Shown one piece after another: positions 1 through 12,147 of a DNA stretch of 64,000 nucleotides (its first letter is position 1; the number at the start of each line of letters is the position of its first letter). The notes below the pieces were generated by a model. That model searched no databases. It was not told the DNA's origin and saw only the letters and a list, made by a program, of their open reading frames with translations. The DNA is from Xenoacremonium recifei (lineage: Eukaryota > Ascomycota > Sordariomycetes > Hypocreales > Nectriaceae). The DNA lies in contig WOFQ01000002.1 in NCBI GenBank assembly GCA_012184525.1, forward strand, positions 496,001 through 560,000, written 5' to 3'. The translations under genes and the position numbers were made by a program.

Positions 1-1
1 C

Positions 2-622
2 AACCCTGGCTCTTCCACGCAGGGTACGGGAGTAACTTCAGGGCCTGTATCTTCAAATAACCACTCTTATGACTCTGCCACTAATGGACTGTCGACTTCT
101 GACAGCGAGGGAGTTAGGAGTTCGCCAAACAACTCACTCCCTGCACTGGAACCTCGCTCGATTCAGAGAACGCCTATTGATCCGTCGCGTATAGTCTTCC
201 TTGGTGAGCTCCCTGGAAACATGCAGCCGTCTCGACGGAACTCCCTCCCGGAAACAAGTGGTCGAACCTTGGAACCCTCGTCTTCCTATGAGGGTTTGCC
301 GGACGGCAGCAATACCTTTGACAGCTTCGGCAGCAACTTCACAGTGGACGAAGAAAGAAGGCTGGATGAGTTGACGCGGCAGCTAAACCTATCCAGCCTT
401 CAGGGCCCAAGTCTCCATGCTCGTCGGCATTCACGCCAGCATGACTCAATACCATCACAGCCTCAACTCCGACTCCCGGGGTCAGAGCACTCAAGAGAGC
501 CCGCGAGCGGTACCGCTGAGCCCGATACGCCCCACAGCCAGGGGCGGATAGACTCGGGTAACGAGCTCATTCACGTACCTCAAATGGCAGAGCGTCGGTA
601 TAGCTGGGAGGAGGACCGATGA
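2..622 (+). CDS. C-terminal part of an unrecognised Ser-rich protein (partial)
   Basis: One frame is open from the left edge to a TGA at 620-622, giving about 206 residues without a start, so the gene begins outside the window. The sequence is rich in Ser, Pro, Arg and Gly and looks disordered. It has several Arg/Ser patches (for example SRRNSL and ARRHSRQH) that resemble basophilic kinase or 14-3-3 sites. A short possibly helical piece, DEERRLDELTRQLN, lies in the middle, and the end is acidic and basic mixed (RRYSWEEDR). I recognise no domain and propose no function. It is convergent with TAH18. Codon use and the clean stop suggest a real coding end, but an intron inside the stretch cannot be excluded. 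Confidence 0.6.
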   Translation, partial: NPGSSTQGTGVTSGPVSSNNHSYDSATNGLSTSDSEGVRSSPNNSLPALEPRSIQRTPIDPSRIVFLGELPGNMQPSRRNSLPETSGRTLEPSSSYEGLPDGSNTFDSFGSNFTVDEERRLDELTRQLNLSSLQGPSLHARRHSRQHDSIPSQPQLRLPGSEHSREPASGTAEPDTPHSQGRIDSGNELIHVPQMAERRYSWEEDR

Positions 623-983
623 ACGCATAGACACCTTACATCCCGCAGCTGGGTGAGCAACTAGGAATTATATGCCAACAACAGACTTACGACAGGGTAA
701 TGGGAGGAATGCTAAGGAAGATCATAGGTGTTTGGGTATGTTAATGGGTTTGGAACGGGTAATGATTACATAGGAGTTTCAAGGGGTCAAATCGTCGGTG
801 CCGATGAACATTTACGACTTGCTGTTTATCTGATGTCAGAATATATGTACAATTTTAGATACGCTATCCAACTTTTCCGGATTGATCCTGTGATGAGATG
901 GTCATAAATCATGAGGCTCCAAGTCTAGATGGTCTATCGGGGCATCATTCCAACTGCTGTGTTGGAAGGTGGTCCAACTCGTT
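623..983. other. Intergenic, convergent 3' ends
   Basis: This 361-bp gap lies between the stop of the partial upstream gene and the stop of TAH18 on the other strand. It is AT-richer than the flanking coding DNA and should hold both 3' UTRs. No gene is visible. Confidence 0.5.
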
Positions 984-2955
984 CTACCAGATCTCCTGCC
1001 ACCATGTCAAGGCCGCCAGCAACTTCTTCCTGTCCTCCTCATCATCGGCTCCTTCCGTGAACGGATCAAAAACTGCACTCTTAGCCGCGTCTGCCATTTT
1101 GGTCGAACCGCCGCAAACGCAGAAGATGGCCTGGCGCGGAATCAGCTCCCCCAGAGATTTGGCCTCCTGCCGGAGGAGGTCCTGCACGTAGATCTTGGTG
1201 CGCTGGTCCCGCGAAAAGGCGAGGAAGAGATCTAACTTGGCATCACGCACGAGGCCTTCCCACTCCTCTCGGAAAAAGTAGTCAGCGGTGCGATTGCGGT
1301 TTCCAAAGAACAGAAGCATTGGGCCAGGCGATGGATGTGTAAGGCGCTCGTGAATGAGAGCACGCACGGGAGCGAGTCCGGTACCAGTAGCGATGGCGAC
1401 GAGGGGTCGCTGAGCATTTTGATGCCCGTGAATAGGGGAGAGGACTGGCTTGTGAGAGACATGGAGAGGCGCGCCGATCGGCAGGTTCTCAAGGTAGCGA
1501 GAGCAAAGACCATTACGCGGCTTGCGAAGAATGGTTCGGTACTTGACAAGAGCGACGAGCAGCTCAACGCGGGTAACATCCTCGCGGGAGGGGTGGCGCA
1601 AAGCAAGGCCCCCATTGGCGATGCTGAAGTCACGGCCGCGGATCAGGGGGAAGATGTCGAGGAGACGCTCTGCAGGGATCTTGACAGAAGTGAATTCCTC
1701 TAGTACCTCGAGGATCGAACGCCGTGAGCGTGTGGCGTAGTCAAAATACTCATCGAGATATTCGGGCTGAGTAAACTCAAGGAGACGTTCTTTATGGTCG
1801 GGATCGGTGGAGAAGTAAGACATGTTCTTGAGGAAAGAACGGCGTGGGATGGCAGTAATGTCAATGTTGTTAAGGAGGAGATCCCGGAGGGTACACTTGG
1901 GAGGGGTATAGAGGTTCTGTGGGAGGGATTCGCAAAGCGAAAGGTCCAGGGGCTTGTCAGCGACATCTTCCCAGGACATGAGTGTAATGAGTTTCTGAGC
2001 ATCCTCAGGGAAGTTCTTGGGGTATATGGTGAGACAGTCCCCTGGATTGCACTCGAGCTTCTGGCCTCCTCGTGTAGGAATATCAAAGGAGAAGAGCCGG
2101 ACATCTTGCCAATGCGACTCAGGGGTTAAGCGCTGGGCCCAGGCGAGCGAAGCGTCCCAGCCATCGGGGACAGGCAGGAGGCCATCTGGGGGTAAACCAG
2201 AGAGAAGAGGTTCTGCGTAGCCGTTGATTGCCGGACCTCTTTCGAGAGCCTCCTTGAGAGACCATCGAGGCGGCAAAGGCACGTCATCGGGGATGGGTTG
2301 AAGACCGAAACGTAGAGGATAGGCATCTAGGATGTATTTGCTCAGAGACTCCGTCCAGCGAACAAAGCTTCCATCAATTCTAGTCCCTGAGTTAGTAGAT
2401 GACTTGAGGGGTGGTCTTTCGCGTATTGACTTTACCCGTCTGGAAACTGTTCGTCGGCTTCGAAGCCATCCATGAATGTTGTGGCGCCCAGTTGATCAAG
2501 GCGTCGGTTTAGTTTTCGGGCTGCCCAGTTGAACCTGGAATATGTCTTAGTCTTCTACTCCGCCAATCGTCCAGTCTATCTTACTTGATGTATGTGCTGT
2601 CACCTAGTCCAAAGGTAGTGTATCTCATGCGACTCAAACAGCCGGGCGGGAGCCTCTTTCGCAGAAGCTTCTTCCAGAACAACAGAGAGTTGTGCGGCAT
2701 GTCGCCCTGACCTGTAGTGGAGATGACAAATACGACGAGTTGGTGCTGGAGGAGTGCATTCTAGCAATAAAATGTCAACGAGGGTACGGGAGGGGACGAA
2801 TGAGGTCGACATACGAGATCTACAGCGTTCAACTCCTCCACACGACTCTTGAAATGCAGGCGCTGGCAGACTTTGCCCACTTCGTCAGCCAGGTCCTGGG
2901 CATTGCCCGTCTCAGAGCCGTATAGCACCAAGACGGTGCGCTCTTGAACGGCCAT
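984..2955 (-). CDS. TAH18: NADPH-dependent diflavin oxidoreductase (Tah18/NDOR1 family)
   Basis: Four exons on the minus strand (2955-2815, 2760-2585, 2534-2436, 2379-984) give 603 residues. The N-terminal flavodoxin domain starts at once with the FMN loop YGSETGNAQDLA (about residues 12-23), followed by STTGQGDMP and FGLGDSTY. After a linker come the FAD-binding part with RDFSIA and the NADPH-binding part with GTGLAPVRA; the protein ends in an aromatic residue (WWQEIW), as in cytochrome P450 reductase relatives. In yeast, Tah18 passes electrons from NADPH to Dre2 for cytosolic Fe-S cluster assembly; that role is inferred from the family. The last intron has two nearby acceptors; only the inner one (exon from 2379) keeps the frame and restores the conserved PDGIDGSF. 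Length is normal for the family. Confidence 0.95.
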
Positions 2956-5564
2956 TCTCGACGGTAAGGAGGTGAGCAGCCGTCGAGGAGAAGGTCGGCT
3001 GCAGCATGCATGGGTCCGTTGTCGGGATGGCACATGTAAAAAGTCTCAAAGAGGCGTCAATCCCAGCGACAATTAGCGTCACCTCTAGTGCATCCGGGGG
3101 CAAATAGTGGATGTCCGATGGCGGGGTTACGGTTCGGTAGGAAACGAAATCTTATCAATCTCTGGAGGTATTGAAGATGACCTGCGAGGTGCAAGATTGA
3201 CAATGGAGGGGTTGGATAACATAATTGAAGCTCTCTCGGTGATTAGATGTCTATGGCAAGTCCACAGATGGTAATATGCTTGTCGTGTCTTCTCGTTCGG
3301 GTACAATCAATAAGTCGAGATTGGCGAACAGCTTCTCGCCTTTGCCAGCTGAGATCTCGTGACGTGCTGGATAATTCTCCAGGAAATTGTAGGACTGGCC
3401 CCTGCAGCCCAGTAATAGTATCAACTCACGTTTTGAGAGACAGACCTGTAGGTTGAAGTGCTCGCCGTTGATTTCTTGGTCGTTGGTCCTCCTCTAACAA
3501 GGGCCAAGGAAGCTCCCTGGAGCCGCCACATCAAGGCCCCTGGTTGCCGAGAATTCTAGAAGCTTTCCAGTGGAGAAGACCGCCAGTTGTTAAAGTTCCC
3601 TGGCAACAGACTCGTCTGATTGATGAAGCATTTGTCTAGCAAACAACATTATCAGATTGCGTGGTCTTTATGAAGTGGATTTTGTCCAGTAGTCACCAAC
3701 ACCATGAGCCCCCAGAAGGTTGGAAACCCGTTTGAAGCTGCGGTCCACATTCAGCTTGATTCCGGTCCTCACGATTGCGGATGCAAACAAACAATCGCTT
3801 TGTGTTGCCGAATCCAAGACTAATCACACTCGAGCAGTTATCAATGCTATCGCAACGTCCACATGCTGTGATAGATGACCTAATCACTAATCAGGGGGTC
3901 GGAGGATCTGGAAATTAGAAAGCCGGGAAGCAATTTCGGATTTCGAGAGTGCCCGATCTGGAAGGTTGACACCAGCCCAACTCCGTCTCCCGCGCAAAAA
4001 TCGAATTTCCCGACTTACAAGATTTCATGCGACAACGAACCGTGTGTTTTCTCCTCCTCCACTGCGCCTGGACAGCAAAGAGTTTTCGGTGGGGGGGTTG
4101 CAAGTTGCTTGATCTGGGCCGTGCTATGGGATACGAGATGGATCTTAGCTCTACCAGCTCAGGAGAGGAGAACACGACCAAAGTTTGTGTGCATGAGGTT
4201 ATCCACGCCATGTGGATGTTGTAAGGCTCAAAGATGCCAACTGGCGATGATCCAGTGGAAAAGCCGGGTTTGGCGAGGCCGGACATTGAAAACAAGTCAA
4301 TGCAGTTTGACAGACCAAGGACGCAGCTTTGAGGCCTGTCACAAAGTTCCAGCCTGAGGTATCGCATTGTATTGCCTGAGGCGAGGCGAGGCGTGGTTTC
4401 GTCTGCGTCGTGGTTTCCCCGTTCGCTTGACCGATGACACACGCCGAGCACGAAGCGCAGGCAGGAAGCCGTGCCAGATGCATCTGCCCGGGCATGCCTA
4501 GCCGCTACTGGTAAGAACTGGCGGCTTCACTAACGCTGATGTTACAGAGGACGTGCTTGCCCCCAGCCAATATCAAAACGCCAAAGCCACAATCTCCTGT
4601 CGATGAACCGACATGCACGTAGCCTGAGGTGCTGAGGTACAGCACCGTGAGGTCGGTCCAGTGAACGAACCGGCGTCCAGTTGCCTTACCTATCCACCAT
4701 TCACGCGCGCGCACTCACATGCGCAAGCGCGCACAAGCTCCTCCGCCGCTGCCCTGCAACTGACGTGCCTTTGCCCTAATGAGCATCTGATCGATCGTTC
4801 ACAACCTGGGCGCCTTGGTGAACAAACTTCGAGTCATCGCTCGCTTCTTCCCCCATCAAACAGCTTTCCTCCATTCCTTCCCTCAACAAACGCATATCTG
4901 GCAAGCCCCTACCCAAACCTGTGTGATGCGCCTTCCTGCCTCGCGTGCAGGCCATTCTTAAACGTCCCTTCCTTCCATTCTTCTTAGAGCTGCCCGCGAG
5001 AGCCACCTCACATAGCAGGAGCTCCCCCAGTTCTATAGCGGAAGGACCAGCCAGCGGGAAGCCTCCACTCGTGAGCTCCAAAAGCTCCGGATACCTCTTC
5101 TCTGCGGCAAAGTACCTCATCTCTGCTTCCTCCACCGCGCAGCTCGCAAGTACCCTGCTTGTACCGGCCTAGCCCCCTCGCACCTTCTGCTCCCCCAGCC
5201 CTGGCCACTTTCACTTTCCCACACCTTCACACCCCTGACCGACGTGCGCGCGCCCACGCCCCTGCCTGCTGTCTCCCCCCCAAGGCCAAAAAAATTATTT
5301 CAGATTCGCGGCGACTCCTGTCTCTCCCTTTCTCCTCTCCATCACAACCTTCAGTCATTTGTGTCTCCGCGCAACGCACCGTCGTCTGTCTAATCTCAAC
5401 CTCTTTCTAGGGCACGAAGCTACCCTGATCCACGACTCCTCCCTATTGCCACAGAGTTCAACCCGTCGAACTTGCAGCACACGCTCCTCGAACCCGCTCC
5501 TCCACAGGTCCAAGTTCGAAACGTCATATCACTTCAACCCCAAAGCCAACCATCCACCGCCATC
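2956..5564. promoter_or_regulatory. Divergent intergenic region of TAH18 and the Sbp1-like gene
   Basis: These 2.6 kb separate two divergent start codons. The half next to the RNA-binding protein gene (about 4840-5560) is strongly pyrimidine-rich on the plus strand, as expected of the promoter and leader of a highly expressed fungal gene. Open frames in both strands here (up to 178 codons) show no family resemblance, and I do not call them genes. The region 3000-4600 contains nothing I recognise. Confidence 0.5.
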
Positions 5565-7196
5565 ATGTCTTCCCCCAACACCACTGCCAACACCATGGAT
5601 GCCGCCGTTAATGACGTCGCAAACACTCTGAGCAACATTGCAGTCAGCAAGCCTGCTGAGGACAAGGCCGCCGCCAACGAGGCTGCCTCTGCCAGCGCTG
5701 CTGAAGGCCGCCGCCTTTACATCGGCAACCTGGCCTATGCGACAACTGAGGGGGAGTTGAAGGACTTCTTCAAGAGCTATCTTGTGTGAGTACTTTTCTT
5801 ACCACGCTCTCTATCTTCGTGCACCTCTTGCTATCTTGTTCCTGCCCTGGGTTTTTGGGGTACTGTGCGTTTCGTTATTGTTGTCGACGCGATGTGTTGG
5901 AGAACACGTGTCTGCCCACGGTTCCTACCTACCTAGGTAGTCGCAACCTGCGCATCACCACGAGCTCATCACTGAGCTATCCAAATTAACAACGATACGA
6001 GATGACAGTCATCTCGCCCTTTTTTTTTCTCTTCTTCTTCGCTACCCTTCCAAATCTACTTTCACGCGTGTTGTTTAGTACAGCTTGATGATAATGTTCA
6101 GCGGGTTGAATCTTAATATGCGATGCTAGTGTGGCGAATTCTTGCTAACCTCCTACCTTCCAGTGAATCTGTCTCAATCCCCAAGAACCCTCGCACCGAT
6201 CGCCCCGTCGGCTACGCCTTTGTCGATCTCTCTACCCCTACTGAGGCTGAACGTGCTATCGAGGAGCTTTCTGGCAAGGAGATTCTTGAGCGCAAGGTCT
6301 CCGTTCAGCTGGCTCGTAAGCCCGAGCCTGCTGGCGAGAAGGTCGAAGGTGCCAACGGAGAGGGTTCTGGTGCTGAAGGTTCCCGTCGTCGACCTTCAGG
6401 ACGTGGCCGTGGCCGTGGTCGCGGTCGTGGTGGCCGTGGTGGTCGCGGCGGCCGAGCTGTGAGTCGACCAGCCTCACACACATCGTCAAGTCGGATACTG
6501 ATACCCCTTAGGACGCCACCGGCGAGAAGAAGGAGGGCGAGACTGCTGAGGTCGTTGCTGCCACCGAAGAGGCTGCTCCGGCCACAACTGAGGTTCAACC
6601 TTTGACAGATATCACAAACAAGATCAGCACTGACGAACACACCAAGACTTCGAAGACTCAGGCTCGACCTCCCCGTGAGCGTCGTGAGCGTGGTCCTCCC
6701 GCTGATGGCATTCCCTCCAAGACCAAGGTCATGGTTGCCAACCTGCCTTACGACTTGACCGAGGATAAGGTATGTTGATCGTGTATTAATTGATATTCTA
6801 GGTAAAGCTGACACTCGCATCCAGCTTATTGAGCTTTTCAAGGACTACGAGCCCTCTTCTGCGAAGATCGCTCTTCGACCCATCCCCCGCTTTATGATCA
6901 AGAAACTTCAAGCTCGGGGTGAGGCCCGCAAGGGACGTGGATTCGGTTTCGTCACTCTCGCCTCCGAGGAGCTGCAGCAGAAGGCCGTCGCGGAGATGAA
7001 CGGCAAGGATATCGAGGGTCGCGAGATTGCCGTCAAGGTTGCCATCGACAGCCCCGACAAGACGGATGAGGAGGCCAACGCTCCCGCTGGCGAGGGCGAA
7101 GGCGCCAACGGCCACAATGAGAACGAGGCGGCCGCCTCTACCGATGCTCCCGCTGAGACCGCCGAGGTCCAGGCGGCTGCTACTACCGCCGCCTAG
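5565..7196 (+). CDS. RNA-binding protein, RRM-RGG-RRM (Sbp1-like)
   Basis: Four exons (5565-5785, 6164-6458, 6512-6769, 6825-7196) encode 381 residues. RRM1 begins with RLYIGNLAY (RNP2) and continues after intron 1 with GYAFVDL (RNP1). A Gly/Arg repeat follows at about residues 150-172 (RGRGRGRGRGGRGGRGG). RRM2 has KVMVANLPY (RNP2) and GRGFGFVTL (RNP1). The end is acidic and Ala-rich. Two RRMs flanking an RGG box is the layout of yeast Sbp1, which binds eIF4G and mRNA leaders and represses translation; a similar role is an inference. The start follows CCATC and is the first ATG in the frame. Intron 1 is 378 bp, far longer than others here, splits RRM1 and would create a stop at once if retained. 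Confidence 0.9.
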
Positions 7197-8117
7197 ATTC
7201 TAGGCTTCAAAAACTCGAAGGCGACTCACAGTCTGCCTTAACGAGCCCTCTCTATCACGATATGGCATGCGATTTCGACGATTTGACTTACGGTAGATTT
7301 CCACCATTGCGATGCAACAAAAAAGGAGAAAAAAAAAGGCGGTGCACCTTACCTAGGTTCAGCAGAAGTTCTCAGCAGTTTGTTTGAAGCTTTTCGGATC
7401 TTAGGAAGGTGCTTTTTCTTGACAGCCTTTGCTTTCTTCATTGACAGTTTAATATCTCGATAATCGGAAACCCCAAAAACCTCGCGCGCCCCCCTTCACC
7501 ACTGTATTTGTATTATTCCCTTTTCTCCGTCACCCTTCTGCTGGGTTGTACATTAGCTTAAGCTGGAAGCGACTGGGAAGAGGAAAAGTATTGGCGTCAC
7601 TCCTAAACAGGGCGGTTTTGAAACATTTGATGAACCACGGGATGCAAACATGTGCTTTCTACGTGATGTGAATGTTTGTATTTGTGAATAGCGGTAGCTT
7701 CCATCGCAATGATGGCGCCGCAGACTAATCAGCAGACGACTGGGCGAAATGTATCGTAAGCTGAAGATGGAAATACATGAACATACGGGAAATAATGCTC
7801 ATAACAACGAGATGTGCACTTTTCCAGAAGAACCAGCTCCCTCCTGTCGTCTCCGTGAGCCCGGAGCTCGTATATACGGAGCACGTATAAGATGGCAGGC
7901 TGTTATTCCACAGTAGAGGTGTGGCCGGTATTGCCCCGCCGACCCCCTTATCATGGCGCGCATGGGGGCTATTGGGCCTTAGCTCGAACAACCTCATTCT
8001 CCCTTTGGTCAGCGAGACTCGTTCGAAACAACCTTGGACGACGGAATCCTGCAGCAAACCCCCGTCCAGGACCTCCATCCCGGTTTCTTGTGATTTTTTA
8101 ACCCGCAATCCATCACG
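7197..8117. other. Intergenic between Sbp1-like gene and GCS1
   Basis: This 921-bp gap holds the 3' UTR of the RNA-binding protein gene and the promoter of GCS1. An A-rich run lies near 7317-7338. Open frames here on either strand have no recognisable product and I see no RNA gene. Confidence 0.45.
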
Positions 8118-9366
8118 ATGGCGTCGAAAGCCATGTGGGAGGTCGACCCGGAGACGCGGTCCAAGGTTCGTACCGTCCATGACTTGGCCTCTGACGTTGG
8201 TTGGGCAGCATCATGAGGGCTGCCGCTCGCGCGCGCGCACGTGCTAACTCTTCCTCTTCTCCTGTCGCAGCTCGCCGCTCTCCAGAAAGAGTCGAATAAC
8301 AATCTTTGCTGCGACTGCAATGCGCCCTCCCCGCAATGGGCGTCGCCCAAGTTCGGCATCTTCATCTGCCTGTCCTGCGCGGGCGTACATCGAGGCCTGG
8401 GCGTCCACATCTCCTTCGTCAGGAGTATCTCCATGGACGCTTTCAAGTCAGGCGAGATCGAACGAATGCGTCTCGGCGGCAACCAGGGCTGGCGAACCTT
8501 CTTCGAGGAACATGAGGACACGAAGATGAGGGGTATCACGTGGGAGGACGCTACTATCGCAGAACGATACAGCGGCGAGGTGGGCGAGGAGTGGAAGGAG
8601 AGGTTAAGCTGCAAAGTCGAGGGGAGGGAATATGTGCCGGGCGAGAAGAAGCCTGCCCCAGCGCGAACAGCATCACGGACGGCCACGCCTGTAAGCAACA
8701 CTGCGAGCCGAAGCGAGAGCCCCTCCAAGGGCAAGGTCAAGGTGGACGATCAGTACTTCGCCCGACTTGGCGCCGACAATGCCTCACGACCGGACGGCGT
8801 GCCACCGAGCCAGGGCGGCAAATACGGAGGCTTTGGGAACACGCCGGCCCCTGCTGCGGGCGGCCAGGCTGGTGTGCCCAACTTTGAGGAGATGCAAAGG
8901 GATACGGTGGCGGCCATCACCAAAGGCTTCGGCTGGTTTACGTCGACGGTGTCCAAGACGGCGAAAACAGTGAACGACGGGTACATCCAGCCCACTGCTG
9001 CAAAGGTAAGACCTCCGCTCAGGTTCTCTCTATGATATGAGGCACCATTGCTGACAGACGATCCTACAGATTGCCGAGGGAGACTTTGCCAAACAAGCCC
9101 AACTCACAGCGGCACAAATCGCAAAACAGGCACAGCAAGCCGGCAAGAACGCGCAAGAGGGCTTCAACCGGTTTGTCGAGGGCCCGGAGAATCAGAGAAA
9201 AGCGGCACCCATCGATGAGTCGAAGAAGAGCTTCTGGGACGAGTTCTCCAACCTGGCCGATCAACGGCAACCCACCAACAGTGCGATCGGTACGAGCGCA
9301 ATGGGCATGGGCAACCGCAAGGCTTCGGCGCCAGCAAAGAAGAACGACGAGTGGGACGACTGGTGA
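8118..9366 (+). CDS. GCS1: ADP-ribosylation factor GTPase-activating protein (ArfGAP1/Gcs1 type)
   Basis: Three exons (8118-8165, 8271-9005, 9070-9366) encode 359 residues. The N-terminal ArfGAP zinc finger is complete: C29 and C32, then 16 residues, then C49 and C52, with the arginine finger R57 in HRGLG. The linker is Ser/Pro/Thr-rich. A central amphipathic stretch (NFEEMQRDTVAAITKGFGWFTSTVSKTAKTV) resembles the lipid-packing-sensor (ALPS) region of ArfGAP1, and the C-terminus ends in aromatic/acidic DEWDDW. Such enzymes stimulate GTP hydrolysis on Arf1 in COPI transport at the Golgi. The first exon has only 16 codons; intron 1 uses the unusual donor GTTCGT but has a good CTAAC branch site and CAG acceptor. 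Intact and of normal length. Confidence 0.95.
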
Positions 9367-9995
9367 GCGGCGACAGCGCGTGTTGCTGGATCTGTAGGAG
9401 TACGAGGAGGTTCGGAGTATGGGCGCGATTGCAAGGGACCGAGATCTGATCTAGGAAAAGGTGCTTGATAATATGGCCACCTATCATAGCTAATAGCAAC
9501 AAGGATTTCTATTGTTGTGGAAAGCGAGCGAGGAAGGCAACCAGCGGTGATGTTCGGGAAAGATGTCTAGATGCCGTCTAGGTGGTTGAATCAGTCTCGG
9601 CATGAGAGCGGACGGGCCGGCCACAGGTCGGCTACTTGGTCCAGTATGCCAATGACGGAGCCCTTTGTTCACGAAAAGAACGATGCAGATGTCAGCAGAA
9701 TTAGCAGACCATCGAAGGCTGGATATTAATCAGCTCTAATCTGGAGCTCGGAGAAACAGCGACATAGACAGACATCATCACCAGCTTCCGTGCTTCGGCT
9801 TGCGCTTCGGCTTGAAGCGCCGAGCGACCTCGCTGTAGGCACGGACTTGCTCGGGGAATGTCACGTGGGGCCGTCGGCCGAGGTTGAAGCCGGCCCTAGC
9901 CGGTACCGCTTCGGAGCTTTCTTATGACGATGGGACGGGAGGGACCTCGCTGCTGTTCTCAACTCTGCAACTGCCATTGAATAGCATCCACCACC
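9367..9995. other. Intergenic between GCS1 and ETF beta
   Basis: This 629-bp gap contains the GCS1 3' UTR and the ETF beta promoter. A short imperfect repeat of CTTCGGCTTG-like units lies at about 9791-9815. No gene is visible. Confidence 0.4.
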
Positions 9996-10908
9996 ATGTC
10001 AGCCCTGCGGATTCTCGTGCCCGTCAAGCGGGTAATTGACTATGCGGTACGGCCTCCCTAGTGAAGGATTGATGGCAAAAACAAGGATCATGGAATTGAC
10101 GCTCTCTCTCGCAACGATTAGGTCAAGCCCCGAGTCAACAAGGCCCAGACGGGCGTCGAGACGGCCGGCGTCAAGCACTCGATGAATCCCTTCGACGAAC
10201 TCTCAGTCGAGGAGTCGGTGCGCATCCGCGAGAAGAAGCGCGCCCCCGGTGGTGTCGAAGACATCTGCGTCATCTCGGCCGGCCCGCCCAAGGCGCAGGA
10301 CGTGCTACGGACAGCCATGGCCATGGGCGCGGACCGGGGCATTCACGTCGAGATCAAGGAAGGCGAAGAGCTAGAGCCGCTGACAGTGGCCAAGTTGCTG
10401 CAGAAGGCGGTGGAGGAGCAGAAGAGCAACCTGGTGATCCTAGGCAAGCAGAGCATCGACGACGACGCCAACCAGACGGGCCAGATGCTGGCAGGGCTTC
10501 TGGGCTGGTCACAGGCTACACAGGCGAGCAAGGTTGAGTTCGGCGAGGGCGACAAGGTCACGGTAATCAAGGAGGTGGACGGCGGCGTGGAGACGGTCAG
10601 CGGCAAGCTGCCGATGGTGGTGACGACGGACCTGCGACTGAACGAGCCGCGATATGCGAGCTTGCCCAACATTATGAAGGCCAAGAAGAAGAAGCTGGAG
10701 AAGAAGAAGCTGGCCGACTTCGGCGTGACGGATGACAAGCGGCTAAAGGTGCTCAAGGTGGCTGGTGAGTAATTTCGTGTTTCCCGGCGTGTTACGATGT
10801 ACGGCTACTAACGGAAGCGTCACAGAACCCCCTGCGCGACAAGGAGGCGGCAAGGTTGAGGATGTTGGTGGTCTGGTCAGCAAGCTCAAGGAGCTGGGTG
10901 CTCTGTAA
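9996..10908 (+). CDS. ETFB: Electron transfer flavoprotein, beta subunit
   Basis: Three exons (9996-10046, 10122-10764, 10826-10908) encode 258 residues. The protein begins with the ETF alpha/beta fold (ALRILVPVKRVIDYA) and has NPFDELSVEESVRI, then LVILGKQSIDDDANQTGQML, the segment that binds AMP in ETF beta. The family signature VVTTDLRLNEPRYASLPNIMKAK is present (positions about 180-202). The lysine-rich continuation (KKKKLEKKK) matches the recognition-loop side of the subunit. ETF is a mitochondrial matrix heterodimer that collects electrons from acyl-CoA dehydrogenases and passes them to ubiquinone. No classical presequence is visible, as is usual for this subunit. The third exon carries only the last 27 residues; the phase-1 junction restores the conserved EPPARQGG. 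Confidence 0.95.
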
Positions 10909-12147
10909 GAGAGGTTGATGTGTAAAAATGCTGGGTTTTGGATCTAGGGAATTACGTAGGCTGGGGTGAATAGACGACATCCGGTTACTTGGATGTGTAT
11001 GAAACGACGATAACGGCAGTCAACCTGTGTAATCAAGGTGGATGTCCCTACGTGTGCAATTTTGCATCACAGGGCGTTGTTTGCTTGGGCACGTGCAGCT
11101 TTTCAAGTTGAGGACACACCATGTATTGAATCTTGGGGCAGAGCACTCAGTGAACAGACTGAACCAATGCATAAGAGGCTGACTTCTTGGGGAAAACATT
11201 TCAGATCGCGCTACTCGTATATCTAAGGACGCATTGGTTCGACACGCCTCTTGAGTTCAGAGTTCACAAGAAAGATTCCACGGTACGGGCCGAGAGGATT
11301 CTGCTTCGGACCGAGTATTCTGCCCAACGAATGGCATTGGCCCACCTACAGCAAAGCTTCGCGGAGTCTCTGGTAAATCCCCGTGAGATTAAATAGCTAA
11401 ACTATGTTGCTGCCATGCTTCCGAAATCAGCTAAACAATCATGTGTCTTATGCGGTGTGCGCTGTTCGGGGCGCGCCTTTTGCGTGGAGGTGACTAGGAG
11501 GCAGCTGGCTCCCGCAAGCTATGACGCCGCCCTGCAGCGAGTCCGGGATCAGCATGTGAGAGCGCCCGCTGCGAGCTGCTCAAGGAGGGCGACAACACGA
11601 GCTGTCTCTTCAGCGGACCTTCGCTGCAGAAACTGCTGCCGTTATTGCCTTCATTGAGGCGAAACATGGGTTCAGGGCAACAACGCAATCCGGACATGCC
11701 GCCGTCCATCCTTGAGCCGGGTCTCAGCTGGCCTGAAGCTACAGCGATTATCTCTCCATGCGGGCCTCCACTGTCTGTGTCAAGATGGGCCCTGATAACG
11801 ATATCGGAGCGCCCCAAGCTGGTCTCCAGCGCCAGGGAGTCAGCGAGAGAAAAAAAAATTTGGCGGGGCCAATGAGTAACTGGCTTTTGTCACTGTGCCG
11901 CCAATGACACCGCCGGCAGCGGGGCTCTGCAACAGGGAAGGAACCTGAAAGGCTCCCGTCCCGGCCTACGTTATCTTGCTCCCCTCGATTTTCTCCCTCC
12001 TGCTCTTCTCTTCTTCCACCTACAAATCCTCCGAGTCACTCAACCCACGACGCAACCGCCTCGCTCCTCGACAAACCGCTCTGCTCAGCCTGCTCCTGCT
12101 GGCTCTTTTCTTTTCCCATTTATCACCGCTTGACGCAATCCGCCCTT
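10909..12147. promoter_or_regulatory. Intergenic and leader region upstream of arg-2
   Basis: This 1.24-kb stretch holds the 3' UTR of ETF beta and the promoter and 5' leader of arg-2. From about 11970 the plus strand is CT-rich, which fits a transcribed leader. Open frames at 11400-11870 do not resemble known proteins. The regulated uORF follows at 12148. Confidence 0.5.

Noticed and set aside
3915..4451. 178-codon minus-strand frame in the TAH18/Sbp1-like gap
   Set aside because: No recognisable motif and Cys/Arg/Ser-rich random-looking sequence; nothing supports expression.
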